Below are positions 37,615 to 50,100 of a DNA stretch of 64,000 nucleotides, piece after piece (the first letter of the stretch is position 1; every line of letters starts with the position of its first letter). Both the position numbers and the translations under genes were made by a program. The notes under the pieces are model-generated. The model made no database searches and was not told the DNA's origin. It saw only the letters and a program-made list of their open reading frames with translations. Origin of the DNA: Luidia sarsii (taxonomy: Eukaryota; Echinodermata; Asteroidea; Paxillosida; Luidiidae); the NCBI GenBank assembly GCA_949987565.1, contig OX465102.1:6932512-6996511 (forward strand), read 5' to 3'.

Positions 37615-39364
37615 CCAGATCCACAGATGGCAGGGTAAGCATGGCTATTAGCTTCAACATCAGTGTGGGATGTCACAAGGTGATTGGCAGAAGTTCTGCC
37701 TGATCCACAGATGGCTGGGTCAGCATGGCTTTTAGCTTCAACATTAGTGTGGAATGTCACAAGGTGATTGGCAGAAGTTCTGCCTGATCCACAGATGGCT
37801 GGGTCTGCTTGGCTATTAGCTTCAACATCAGTGTGGGATGTCACAAGGTGATTGGCAGAAGTTCTGCCTGATCCACAGATGGCTGGGTCAGCATGGCTTT
37901 TAGCTTCAACATCAGTATTGAATGTCACAAGGTGATTGGCAGAAGTTCTTCCTGATCCACAGATGGCTGGGTCTGCTTGGCTGTTAGATTCAACATCAGT
38001 GTGACATGTCACAAGGTGATTGGCAGAAGTTCTGCCAGATCCACAGATGGCAGGGAAGCATGGCTGTTAGCTTCAATGTCAGTGTGAGATGTCACAAGGA
38101 GATTGGTAGAAGTTCTGCCAGATCCACAGATGGCTGGGTCAGCATTGCTTTTAGCTTCAACATCAGTGTGGGACGTCACAAGGTGATTGGCAGATGTTAT
38201 GCCTGATCCACAGATGGCTGGGTCTGCATGGCTGTTAGCTTCAACGTCAGTGTGAGATGTCACAAGGAGATTGGCAGAAGTTCTGCCAGATCCACAGATG
38301 GCTGGGTCTGCTTGTCTGTTAGATTCAACACAAGGTGATTGGCAGAAGTTCTGCCTGATCCACAGATGGCTGGGTCAGCATGGCTTTTAGCTTCAACATT
38401 AGTGTGGAATGTCACAAGGTGATTGGCAGAAGTTCTGCCTGATCCACAGATGGCTGGGTCTGCTTGGCTATTAGCTTCAACATCAGTGTGGGATGTCACA
38501 AGGTGATTGGCAGAAGTTCTGCCTGATCCACAGATGGCTGGGTCAGCATGGCTTTTAGCTTCAACATCAGTATTGAATGTCACAAGGTGATTGGCAGAAG
38601 TTCTTCCTGATCCACAGATAGCTGGGTCAGCATTGCTTTTAGCTTCAACATCAGTGTGGAATGTCACAAGGTGATTGGCAGAAGTTCTGCCTGACCCATA
38701 GATTGCAGGGTCAGAATGCTATTAGCTTCAACATCAGTGTGGGATGTCACAATGTGACTGGTAGAAGTTCTGCCAGATCAACAGATGAGTGGGTCTATTT
38801 GGCTGTTAGATTCAACAGATTCAACATCAGTGTGGAATGTCACAAGGTGATTGGCAGAAGTTCTGCCAGATCCACAGATGGCTGGGTCTGCATGGCTATT
38901 AGCTTTAACATAAGTGTGGGATGTCACAAGGAGATTGGCAGAAGTTCTGCCAGATCCACAGATGGCTTGGTCTGCTTGGCTGTTAGATTCAACAGATTCA
39001 ACATCAGTGTGGAATGTCAGAAGTTCTGCCAGATCCACAGATGGCTGGGTCAGCATGGCTATTAGCTTCAACATCAGTGTGGGACGTCACAAGGTGATTG
39101 GCAGATGTTATGCCTGATCCACAGATGGCTGGGTCTGCATGGCTATTAGCTTCAACATCAGTGTGGGATGTCACAAGGAGATTGGTAGAAGTTCTGCCAG
39201 ATCCACAGATGGCTGGGTCTGCTTGGCTGTTAGATTCAACATCAGTGTGAAATGTCACAGGGTGATTGGCAGAAGTTCTGCCTGATCCACAGATGGCTGG
39301 GTCTGCTTGGCTATTAGCTTCAACATCAGTGTGGGATGTCACAAGGTGATTGGCAGAAGTTCTG
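37615..39364 (+). repeat. 1,750-bp 21-monomer higher-order unit, first copy
   Basis: This unit is followed immediately by a second copy at 39,365-41,114. Its length is explained by 21 monomers of 84 bp (1,764) with a net change of -14. The contributing events are one 68-bp unit (-16, at ATTCAACACAAGGTG, unit 38,291-38,358), two units shortened by 1 bp, one 93-bp unit (+9) and one 79-bp unit (-5). GGGTCAGAATGCTATTAG near 38,710 is one of the 1-bp-short tags. Confidence 0.87.
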
Positions 39365-41114
39365 CCAGATCCACAGATGGCAGGGTAAGCATGGCTATTA
39401 GCTTCAACATCAGTGTCGGATGTCACAAGGTGATTGGCAGAAGTTCTGCCTGATCCACAGATGGCTGGGTCAGCATGGCTTTTAGCTTCAACATTAGTGT
39501 GGAATGTCACAAGGTGATTGGCAGAAGTTCTGCCTGATCCACAGATGGCTGGGTCTGCTTGGCTATTAGCTTCAACATCAGTGTGGGATGTCACAAGGTG
39601 ATTGGCAGAAGTTCTGCCTGATCCACAGATGGCTGGGTCGGCATGGCTTTTAGCTTCAACATCAGTATTGAATGTCACAAGGTGATTGGCAGAAGTTCTT
39701 CCTGATCCACAGATGGCTGGGTCTGCTTGGCTGTTAGATTCAACATCAGTGTGACATGTCACAAGGTGATTGGCAGAAGTTCTGCCAGATCCACAGATGG
39801 CAGGGAAGCATGGCTGTTAGCTTCAATGTCAGTGTGAGATGTCACAAGGAGATTGGTAGAAGTTCTGCCAGATCCACAGATGGCTGGGTCAGCATTGCTT
39901 TTAGCTTCAACATCAGTGTGGGACGTCACAAGGTGATTGGCAGATGTTATGCCTGATCCACAGATGGCTGGGTCTGCATGGCTGTTAGCTTCAACGTCAG
40001 TGTGAGATGTCACAAGGAGATTGGCAGAAGTTCTGCCAGATCCACAGATGGCTGGGTCTGCTTGTCTGTTAGATTCAACACAAGGTGATTGGCAGAAGTT
40101 CTGCCTGATCCACAGATGGCTGGGTCAGCATGGCTTTTAGCTTCAACATTAGTGTGGAATGTCACAAGGTGATTGGCAGAAGTTCTGCCTGATCCACAGA
40201 TGGCTGGGTCTGCTTGGCTATTAGCTTCAACATCAGTGTGGGATGTCACAAGGTGATTGGCAGAAGTTCTGCCTGATCCACAGATGGCTGGGTCAGCATG
40301 GCTTTTAGCTTCAACATCAGTATTGAATGTCACAAGGTGATTGGCAGAAGTTCTTCCTGATCCACAGATAGCTGGGTCAGCATTGCTTTTAGCTTCAACA
40401 TCAGTGTGGAATGTCACAAGGTGATTGGCAGAAGTTCTGCCTGACCCATAGATTGCAGGGTCAGAATGCTATTAGCTTCAACATCAGTGTGGGATGTCAC
40501 AATGTGACTGGTAGAAGTTCTGCCAGATCAACAGATGAGTGGGTCTATTTGGCTGTTAGATTCAACAGATTCAACATCAGTGTGGAATGTCACAAGGTGA
40601 TTGGCAGAAGTTCTGCCAGATCCACAGATGGCTGGGTCTGCATGGCTATTAGCTTTAACATAAGTGTGGGATGTCACAAGGAGATTGGCAGAAGTTCTGC
40701 CAGATCCACAGATGGCTTGGTCTGCTTGGCTGTTAGATTCAACAGATTCAACATCAGTGTGGAATGTCAGAAGTTCTGCCAGATCCACAGATGGCTGGGT
40801 CAGCATGGCTATTAGCTTCAACATCAGTGTGGGACGTCACAAGGTGATTGGCAGATGTTATGCCTGATCCACAGATGGCTGGGTCTGCATGGCTATTAGC
40901 TTCAACATCAGTGTGGGATGTCACAAGGAGATTGGTAGAAGTTCTGCCAGATCCACAGATGGCTGGGTCTGCTTGGCTGTTAGATTCAACATCAGTGTGA
41001 AATGTCACAGGGTGATTGGCAGAAGTTCTGCCTGATCCACAGATGGCTGGGTCTGCTTGGCTATTAGCTTCAACATCAGTGTGGGATGTCACAAGGTGAT
41101 TGGCAGAAGTTCTG
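39365..41114 (+). repeat. 1,750-bp higher-order unit, second copy
   Basis: This is a tandem copy of 37,615-39,364. Visible differences are single bases: AGTGTCGGATG near 39,416 against AGTGTGGGATG near 37,666, and GGGTCGGCATGG near 39,638 against GGGTCAGCATGG near 37,888. Both changes create a CpG. The end at about 41,114 is where the sequence reads GCCTGATCC instead of GCCAGATCCACAGATGGCAG. Confidence 0.85.
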
Positions 41115-42390
41115 CCTGATCCACAGATGGCTGGGTCAGCATTGCTTTTAGCTTCAACATTAGTGTGGAATGTCACAAGGTGATTGGCAGAAGTTCTGCC
41201 TGATCCACAGATGGCTGGGTCTGCTTGGCTATTAGCTTCAACATCAGTGTGGGATGTCACAAGGTGATTGGCAGAAGTTCTGCCTGATCCACAGATGGCT
41301 GGGTCAGCATGGCTTTTAGCTTCAACATCAGTATTGAATGTCACAAGGTGATTGGCAGAAGTTCTTCCTGATCCACAGATAGCTGGGTCAGCATTGCTAT
41401 TAGCTTCAACATCAGTGTGGAATGTCACAAGGTGATTGGCAGAAGTTCTGCCTGACCCATAGATTGCAGGGTCAGAATGCTATTAGCTTCAACATCAGTG
41501 TGGGACGTCACAAGGTGATTGGCAGAAGTTCTGCCAGATCAACAGATGCCAGGGTCACCATGGCTGTTAGCTTCAACGTCAGTGTGAGATGTCACAAGGT
41601 GACTGGCAGAAGTTCTGCCAGATCCACAGATGGCTGGGTCTGCCTGTCTGTTAGATTCAACATCAGTGTGGAATGTCACAAGGTGATTGGCAGAAGTTCT
41701 GCCAGATCCACAGATGGCAGGGTAAGCATGGCTATTAGCTTCAACATCAGTGTGGGATGTCACAAGGTGATTGGCAGAAGTTCTGCCTGATCCACAGATG
41801 GCTGGGTCAGCATGGCTTTTAGCTTCAACATTAGTGTGGAATGCCACAAGGTGATTGGCAGAAGTTCTGCCTGATCCACAGATGGCTGGGTCTGCATGGC
41901 TATTAGCTTTAACATAAGTGTGGGATGTCACGAGGAGATTGGCAGAAGTTCTGCCAGATCCACAGATGGCTGGGTCTGCTTGGCTGTAAGATTCAACAGA
42001 TTCAACATCAGTGTAGAATGTCACAAGGTGATTGGCAGAAGTTCTGCCAGATCCACAGATGGCTGGGTCAGCATGGCTATTAGCTTCAACATCAGTAAGG
42101 GACGTCACAAGGTGATTGGCAGATGTTATGCCTGATCCACAGATGGCTGGGTCTGCATGGCTATTAGCTTCAACATCAGTGTGGGATGTCACAAGGAGAT
42201 TGGTAGAAGTTCTGCCAGATCCACAGATGGCTGGGTCTGCTTGGCTGTTAGATTCAACATCAGTGTGAAATGTCACAGGGTGATTGGCAGAAGTTCTGCC
42301 AGATCCACAGATGGCAGGGAAGCATGGCTGTTAGCTTCAATGTCAGTGTGAGATGTCACAAGGAGATTGGTAGAAGTTCTGCCAGATCCA

Positions 42391-44101
42391 CAGATGGCTG
42401 GGTCTGCTGGGCTGTTAGCTTCAACATCAGTATGGGATGTCACAATGTCATTAGCAGAAGTTCTGCCAGATCCACAGATGGCTGGGTCAGCATGGCTAAT
42501 AGCTTCAACATAAGCAGAAGTTCTGCCTGATCCACAGATGGCTGGGTCTGCTTGGCTGTTAGATTCAACATCAGTGTGAAATGTCATAGGGTGATTGGCA
42601 GAAGTTCTGCCAGATCCACAGATGGCAGGAAAGCATGGCTGTTAGCTTCAACGTCAGTGTGGGATGTCACAAGGAGATTGGCAGAAGTTTTGCCAGATCC
42701 ACAGATGGCTCGGTCAGCATGGCTGTTAGCTTCGACATAAGTGTGGGATGTCACAATGTGACTGGTAGAAGTTCTGCCAGATCCATAGATGGCTGGGTCT
42801 GCTTGGCTGTTAGATTCAACATCAGTGTGGAATGTCACAAGGAGATTGGTAGAAGTTCTGCCAGATCCACAGATGGCTGGGTCTGCATGGCTAATAGGTT
42901 CAACATCAGTGTGAAATGTCATAGGGTGATTGGCAGAAGTTCTGCCAGATCCACAGATGGCAGGAAAGCATGGCTGTTAGCTTCAACGTCAGTGTGAGAT
43001 GTCACAAGGAGATTGGTAGAAGTTCTGCCAGATCCACAGATGGCTGGGTCTGCATGGCTAATAGGTTCAACATCAGTGTGGGATGTCACAAGGTGATTGG
43101 CAGAAGTTCTGCCTGATCCACAGATGGCTGGGTCTGCTTGGCTATTAGCTTCAACATCAGTGTGGGATGTCACAAGGTGATTGGCAGAAGTTCTGCCAGA
43201 TCTAAATGTGGCTGTGTCTGCATAGCTGTCAGCTTCAACATCAGTGTGGGATGTCACAAGGTGATTGGCAGAAGTTCTTCCTGATCCACAGATAGCTGGG
43301 TCAGCATTGCTATTAGCTTTAACAACAGTGTGGGATGTCACAAGGTGATTGGCAGAAGTTTTGCCAGATCCACAGATGGCTCGGTCAGCATGGCTGTTAG
43401 CTTCGACATAAGTGTGGGATGTCACAATGTGACTGGTAGAAGTTCTGCCAGATCCATAGATGGCTGGGTCTGCTTGGCTGTTAGATTCAACATCAGTGTG
43501 GAATGTCACAAGGTGATTGGCAGAAGTTCTGCCTGATCCACAGATGGCTGGGTCAGCATGGCTTTTAGCTTCAACATCAGTATTGAATGTCACAAGGTGA
43601 TTGGCAGAAGTTCTTCCTGATCCACAGATGGCTGGGTCTGCATGGCAGAAGTTCTGCCAGATCCACAGATAGCTGGGTCAGCATGGCTTTTAGCTTCAAC
43701 ATCAGTGTGGGACGTCACAAGGTGATTGGCAGATGTTATGCCTGATCCACAGATGGCTAGGTCTGTATGGCTATTAGCTTCAACATCAGTGTAGGATGTC
43801 ACAAGGAGATTGGAAGAAGTTCTGCCAGATCCACAGATGGCTGGGTCTGCTTGGCTGTTAGATTCAACATCAGTGTGAAATGTCACAGGGTGATTGGCAG
43901 AAGTTCTGCCAGATCCACAGATGGCAGGGAAGCATGGCTGTTAGCTTCAATGTCAGTGTGAGATGTCACAAGGAGATTGGTAGAAGTTCTGCCAGATCCA
44001 CAGATGGCTGGGTCAGCATTGCTTTTAGCTTCAACATCAGTGTGGGACGTCACAAGGTGATTGGCAGATGTTATGCCTGATCCACAGATGGCTGGGTCTG
44101 C
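42391..44101 (+). repeat. Junction cluster between copies B and C
   Basis: Several short pieces from distant parts of the array follow one another here. About 42,400-42,515 matches 9,236-9,355. About 42,530-42,680 matches 34,760-34,905. About 42,685-42,840 matches 6,390-6,545. About 42,842-43,612 matches 5,880-6,650. About 43,665-44,090 matches 10,459-10,885 (offset 33,206). At 44,102 it joins P at the equivalent of 11,136. Two junctions lie in very short units: a 60-bp unit (42,471-42,530) and a 41-bp unit (43,621-43,661). Confidence 0.78.
43621..43661 (+). repeat. 41-bp half monomer at a block junction
   Basis: This is the shortest unit in the window. Normal sequence from TCCACAG to GTCTGCATGG is joined directly to CAGAAGTTCTGCCAG, so about half the monomer is missing. 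Left of it the array matches the 5.9-6.65 kb region, and right of it the 10.46 kb region, so the short unit is the scar of a recombination. The join uses the word GGCAGAAG, the left arm of the unit palindrome. Confidence 0.85.
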
Positions 44102-47100
44102 ATGGCTAATAGGTTCAACGTCAGTGTGAGATGTCACAAGGAGATTGGTAGAAGTTCTGCCAGATCCACAGAAGGCTGGGTCAGCATGACTTTTAGCTTC
44201 AACATCAGTGTGGGATGTTACAAGGTGATTGACAGAAGTTCTGCCAGATCCACAGATGGCTGGGTCTTCTTGGCTTTTAGCTTCAACATCAGTGTGGGAC
44301 GTCACAAGGTGATTGGCAGAAGTTCTGCCAGATCAACAGATGCCAGGGTCAGCATGGCTGTTAGCTTCAACGTCAGTGTGAGATGTCACAAGGAGATTGG
44401 TAGAAGTTCTGCCAGATCCACAGATGGCTGGGTCAGCATGACTTTTAGCTTCAACATCAGTGTGGGATGTTACAAGGTGATTGACAGAAGTTCTGCCAGA
44501 TCCACAGATGGCTGGGTCTGCTTGGCTTTTAGCTTCAACATCAGTGTGGGACGTCACAAGGTGATTGGCAGAAGTTCTGCCAGATCAACAGATGCCAGGG
44601 TCAGCATGGCTGTTAGCTTCAACGTCAGTGTGAGATGTCACAAGGTGATTGGCAGAAGTTCTGCCAGATCCACAGATGGCTGGGTCTGCTTGGCTGTTAG
44701 ATTCAACAGATTCAACATCAGTGTGGAATGTCACAAGGTGATTGGCAGAAGTTCTGCCAGATCCACAGATGGCTGGGTCTGCTTGGCTGTTAGATTCAAC
44801 AGATTCAACATCAGTGTGGAATGTCACAAGGTGATTGGCAGAAGTTCTGCCAGATCCACAGATGGCTGGGTCAGCATGGCTATTAGCTTCAACATCAGTG
44901 TGGGACGTCACAAGGTGATTGGCAGATGTTATGCCTGATCCACAGATGGCTGGGTCTGCATGGCTATTAGCTTCAACATCAGTGTGGGATGTCACAAGGA
45001 GATTGGTAGAAGTTCTGCCAGATCCACAGATGGCTGGGTCTGCTTGGCTGTTAGATTCAACATCAGTGTGAAATGTCACAGGGTGATTGGCAGAAGTTCT
45101 GCCAGATCCACAGATGGCAGGGTAAGCATGGCTATTAGCTTCAACATCAGTGTGGGATGTCACAAGGTGACTGGCAGAAGTTCTGCCAGATCCACAGATG
45201 GCAGGGAAGCATGGTTATTAGCTTCAACATCAGTGTGGGATGTCACAAGGTGATTGGCAGAAGTTCTGCCTGATCCACAGATGGCTGGGTCAGCATGGTT
45301 TTTAGCTTCAACATCAGTGTGGGATGTCACAAGGAGATTGGTAGAAGTTCTGCCAGATCCACAGATGGCAGGGTAAGCATGGCTATTAGCTTCAACATCA
45401 GTGTGGGATGTCACAAGGTGACTGGCAGATGTTCTGCCAGATCCACAGATGGCAGGGAAGCATGGTTATTAGCTTCAACATCAGTGTGGGATGTCACAAG
45501 GTGATTGGCAGAAGTTCTGCCTGATCCACAGATGGCTGGGTCAGCATAGTTTTTAGCTTCAACATCAGTGTGGGATGTTACAAGGTGATTGGAAGAAGTT
45601 CTGCCAGATCCACAGATGGCTGGGTCTGCTTGGCTGTTAGATTCAACATGTGTGAAATGTCACAGGGTGATTGGCAGAAGTTCTGCCTGATCCACAGATG
45701 GCTGGGTCAGCATGGCTTTTAGCTTCAACATCAGTATTGAATGTCACAAGGTGATTGGCAGAAGTTCTTCCTGATCCACAGATAGCTGGGTCAGCATTGC
45801 TATTAGCTTCAACATCAGTGTGGGATGTCACAAGGTGATTAGCAGAAGTTTTGCCAGATCCACAGATGGCAGGGAAGCATGGCTGTTAGCTTCAACATCA
45901 GTGTGGGATGTCACAAGGTGATTGGCAGAAGTTCTTCCTGATCCACAGATAGCTGGGTCAGCATTGCTATTAGCTTCAACATCAGTGTGGGATGTCACAA
46001 GGTGATTAGCAGAAGTTTTGCCAGATCCACAGATGGCAGGGAAGCATGGCTGTTACCTTCAACGTCAGTGTGAGATGTCACAAGGAGATTGGTAGAAGTT
46101 CTGCCAGATCCACAGATGGCTGGGTCAGCATTGCTTTTAGCTTCAACATCAGTGTGGGACGTCACAAGGTGATTGGCAGATGTTATGCCTGATCCACAGA
46201 TGGCTGGGTCTGCATGGCTATTAGGTTCAACATCAGTGTGGGATGCCACAAGGAGATTGGTAGAAGTTCTGCCAGATCCACAGATGGCTGGGTCTGCTTG
46301 GCTGTTAGATTCAACATCAGTGTGAAATGTCATAGGGTGATTGGCAGAAGTTCTGCCAGATCCACAGATGGCAGGAAAGCATGGCTGTTAGCTTCAACGT
46401 CAGTGTGAGATGTCACAAGGAGATTGGTAGAAGTTCTGCCAGATCCACAGAAGGCTGGGTCAGCATGACTTTTAGCTTCAACATCAGTGTGGGATGTCAC
46501 AAGGTGATTGGCAGAAGTTCTACCTGATCCACAGATGGCTGGGTCAGCATGGCTTTTAGCTTCAACATCAGTATTGAATGTCACAAGGTGATTGGCAGAA
46601 GTTCTTCCTGATCCACAGATAGCTGGGTCAGCATTGCTATTAGCTTCAACATCAGTGTGGAATGTCACAAGGTGATTGGCAGAAGTTCTGCCTGACCCAT
46701 AGATTGCAGGGTCAGAATGCTATTAGCTTCAACATCAGTGTGGGATGTCACAATGTGACTGGTAGAAGTTCTGCCAGATCAACAGATGAGTGGGTCTATT
46801 TGGCTGTTAGATTCAACAGATTCAACATCAGTGTGGAATGTCACAAGGTGATTGGCAGAAGTTCTGCCAGATCCACAGATGGCTGGGTCTGCATGGCTAT
46901 TAGCTTTAACATAAGTGTGGGATGTCACAAGGAGATTGGCAGAAGTTCTGCCAGATCCACAGATGGCTTGGTCTGCTTGGCTGTTAGATTCAACAGATTC
47001 AACATCAGTGTGGAATGTCAGAAGTTCTGCCAGATCCACAGATGGCTGGGTCAGCATGGCTATTAGCTTCAACATCAGTGTGGGACGTCACAAGGTGATT

Positions 47101-50100
47101 GGCAGATGTTATGCCTGATCCACAGATGGCTGGGTCTGCATGGCTATTAGGTTCAACATCAGTGTGGGATGTCACAAGGAGATTGGTAGAAGTTCTGCCA
47201 GATCCACAGATGGCTGGGTCTGCTTGGCTGTTAGATTCAACATCAGTGTGACATGTCACAGGGTGATTGGCAGAAGTTCTGCCAGATCCACAGATGGCAG
47301 GGAAGCATGGCTGTTAGCTTCAATGTCAGTGTGAGATGTCACAAGGAGATTGGTAGAAGTTCTGCCAGATCCACAGATGGCTGGGTCAGCATTGCTTTTA
47401 GCTTCAACATCAGTGTGGGACAACACAAGGTGATTGGCAGATGTTATGCCTGATCCACAGATGGCTGGGTCTGCATGGCTATTAGGTTCAACATCAGTGT
47501 GGGATGTCACAAGGAGATTGGTAGAAGTTCTGCCAGATCCACAGATGGCTGGGTCTGCTTGGCTGTTAGATTCAACATCAGTGTGAAATGTCATAGGGTG
47601 ATTGGCAGAAGTTCTGCCAGATCCACAGATGGCAGGAAAGCATGGCTGTTAGCTTCAACGTCAGTGTGAGATGTCACAAGGAGATTGGTAGAAGTTCTGC
47701 CAGATCCACAGATGGCTGGGTCTGCATGGCTAATAGGTTCAACATCAGTGCGGGATGTCACAAGGAGATTGGTAGAAGTTCTGCCAGATCCACAGATGGC
47801 TGGGTCTGCTTGGCTGTTAGATTCAACAGGTGTGAAATGTCACAGGGTGATTGGCAGAAGTTCTGCCAGATCCACAGATGGCAGGGAAGCATGGCTGTTA
47901 GCTTTAACGTCAGTGTGAGATGTCACAAGGAGATTGGCAGAAGTTCTGCCAGATCCACAGATGGCTGGGTCTGCTTGTCTGTTAGATTCAACATCAGTGT
48001 GGAATGTCACAAGGTGATTGGCAGAAGTTCTGCCAGATCCACAGATGGCAGGGTAAGCATTGCTATTAGCTTCAACATCAGTGTGGGATGTCACAAGGTG
48101 ATTGGCAGAAGTTCTGCCTGATCCACAGATGGCTGGGTCAGCATGGCTTTTAGCTTCAACATCAGTGTGGGATGTCACAAGGTGATTGGCAGAAGTTCTG
48201 CCTGATCCACAGATGGCTGGGTCAGCATGGCTTTTAGCTTCAACATCAGTATTGAATGTCACAAGGTGATTGGCAGAAGTTCTTCCTGATCCACAGATAG
48301 CTGGGTCAGCATTGCTATTAGCTTCAACATCAGTGTGGGATGTCACAAGGTGATTAGCAGAAGTTTTGCCAGATCCACAGATGGCAGGGAAGCATGGCTG
48401 TTAGCTTCAACATCAGTGTGGGATGTCACAACGTGATTAGCAGAAGTTTTGCCAGATCCACAGATGGCAGGGAAGCATGGCTGTTAGCTTCAACGTCAGT
48501 GTGAGATGTCACAAGGAGATTGGTAGAAGTTCTGCCAGATCCACAGATGGCTGGGTCAGCATTGCTTTTAGCTTCAACATCAGTGTGGGACGTCACAAGG
48601 TGATTGGCAGATGTTATGCCTGATCCACAGATGGCTGGGTCTGCATGGCTATTAGGTTCAACATCAGTGTGGGATGCCACAAGGAGATTGGTAGAAGTTC
48701 TGCCAGATCCACAGATGGCTGGGTCTGCTTGGCTGTTAGATTCAACATCAGTGTGAAATGTCAAAGGGTGATTGGCAGAAGTTCTGCCAGATCCACAGAT
48801 GGCAGGAAAGCATGGCTGTTAGCTTCAACGTCAGTGTGAGATGTCACAAGGAGATTGGTAGAAGTTCTGCCAGATCCACAGATGGCTGGGTCTGCATGGC
48901 TATTAGCTTCAACATCAGTGTGGGATGTCAAAAGGTGATTAGCAGAAGTTTTGCCAGATCCACAGATGGCAGGGAAGCATGGCTGTTAGCTTCAACATCA
49001 GTGTGGGATGTCACAAGGTGATTGGCAGAAGTTCTTCCTGATCCACAGATAGCTGGGTCAGCATTGCTATTAGCTTCAACATCAGTGTGGGATGTCACAA
49101 GGTGATTAGCAGAAGTTTTGCCAGATCCACAGATGGCAGGGAAGCATGGCTGTTACCTTCAACGTCAGTGTGAGATGTCACAAGGAGATTGGTAGAAGTT
49201 CTGCCAGATCCACAGATGGCTGGGTCAGCATTGCTTTTAGCTTCAACATCAGTGTGGGACGTCACAAGGTGATTGGCAGATGTTATGCCTGATCCACAGA
49301 TGGCTGGGTCTGCATGGCTATTAGGTTCAACATCAATGTGGGATGCCACAAGGAGATTGGTAGAAGTTCTGCCAGATCCACAGATGGCTGGGTCTGCTTG
49401 GCTGTTAGATTCAACATCAGTCTGAAATGTCATAGGGTGATTGGCAGAAGTTCTGCCAGATCCACAGATGGCAGGAAAGCATGGCTGTTAGCTTCAACGT
49501 CAGTGTGAGATGTCACAAGGAGATTGGTAGAAGTTCTGCCAGATCCACAGATGGCTGGGTCTGCATGGCTATTAGGTTCAACATCAGTGTGGGATGTCAC
49601 AAGGAGATTGGTAGAAGTTCTGCCAGATCCACAGATGGCTGGGTCTGCTTGGCTGTTAGATTCAACATGTGTGAAATGTCACAGGGTGATTGGCAGAAGT
49701 TCTGCCAGATCCACAGATGGATGGGTCTGCATCGCTGTTAGCTTCAACATCAGTGTGGGATGTCACAATGTGACTGGTAGAAGTTCTGCCAGATCAACAG
49801 ATGAGTGGGTCTATTTGGCTGTTAGATTCAACAGATTCAACATCAGTGTGGAATGTCACAACGTGATTGGCAGAAGTTCTGCCAGATCCACAGATGGCTG
49901 GGTCTGCTTGGCTGTTAGATTCAACAGATTCAACATCAGTGTGGAATGTCACAAGGTGATTGGCAGAAGTTCTGCCAGATCCACAGATGGCTGGGTCAGC
50001 ATGGCTATTAGCTTCAACATCAGTGTGGGACGTCACAAGGTGATTGGCAGATGTTATGCCTGATCCACAGATGGCTGGGTCTGCATGGCTATTAGCTTCA

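Larger units (their letters stand above)
34514..42390 (+). repeat. Block Q, copy B
   Basis: This matches 51,422-59,131 in copy C. The offset is 16,908 up to about 35,830, then 16,825 after copy C lacks an 83-bp unit, then 16,741 from about 37,460 after copy C lacks an 84-bp unit. It contains the 1,750-bp tandem duplication. Copy B leaves the homology at about 42,390, where it jumps to sequence like 9,236. Copy C continues to 59,550. Confidence 0.88.
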
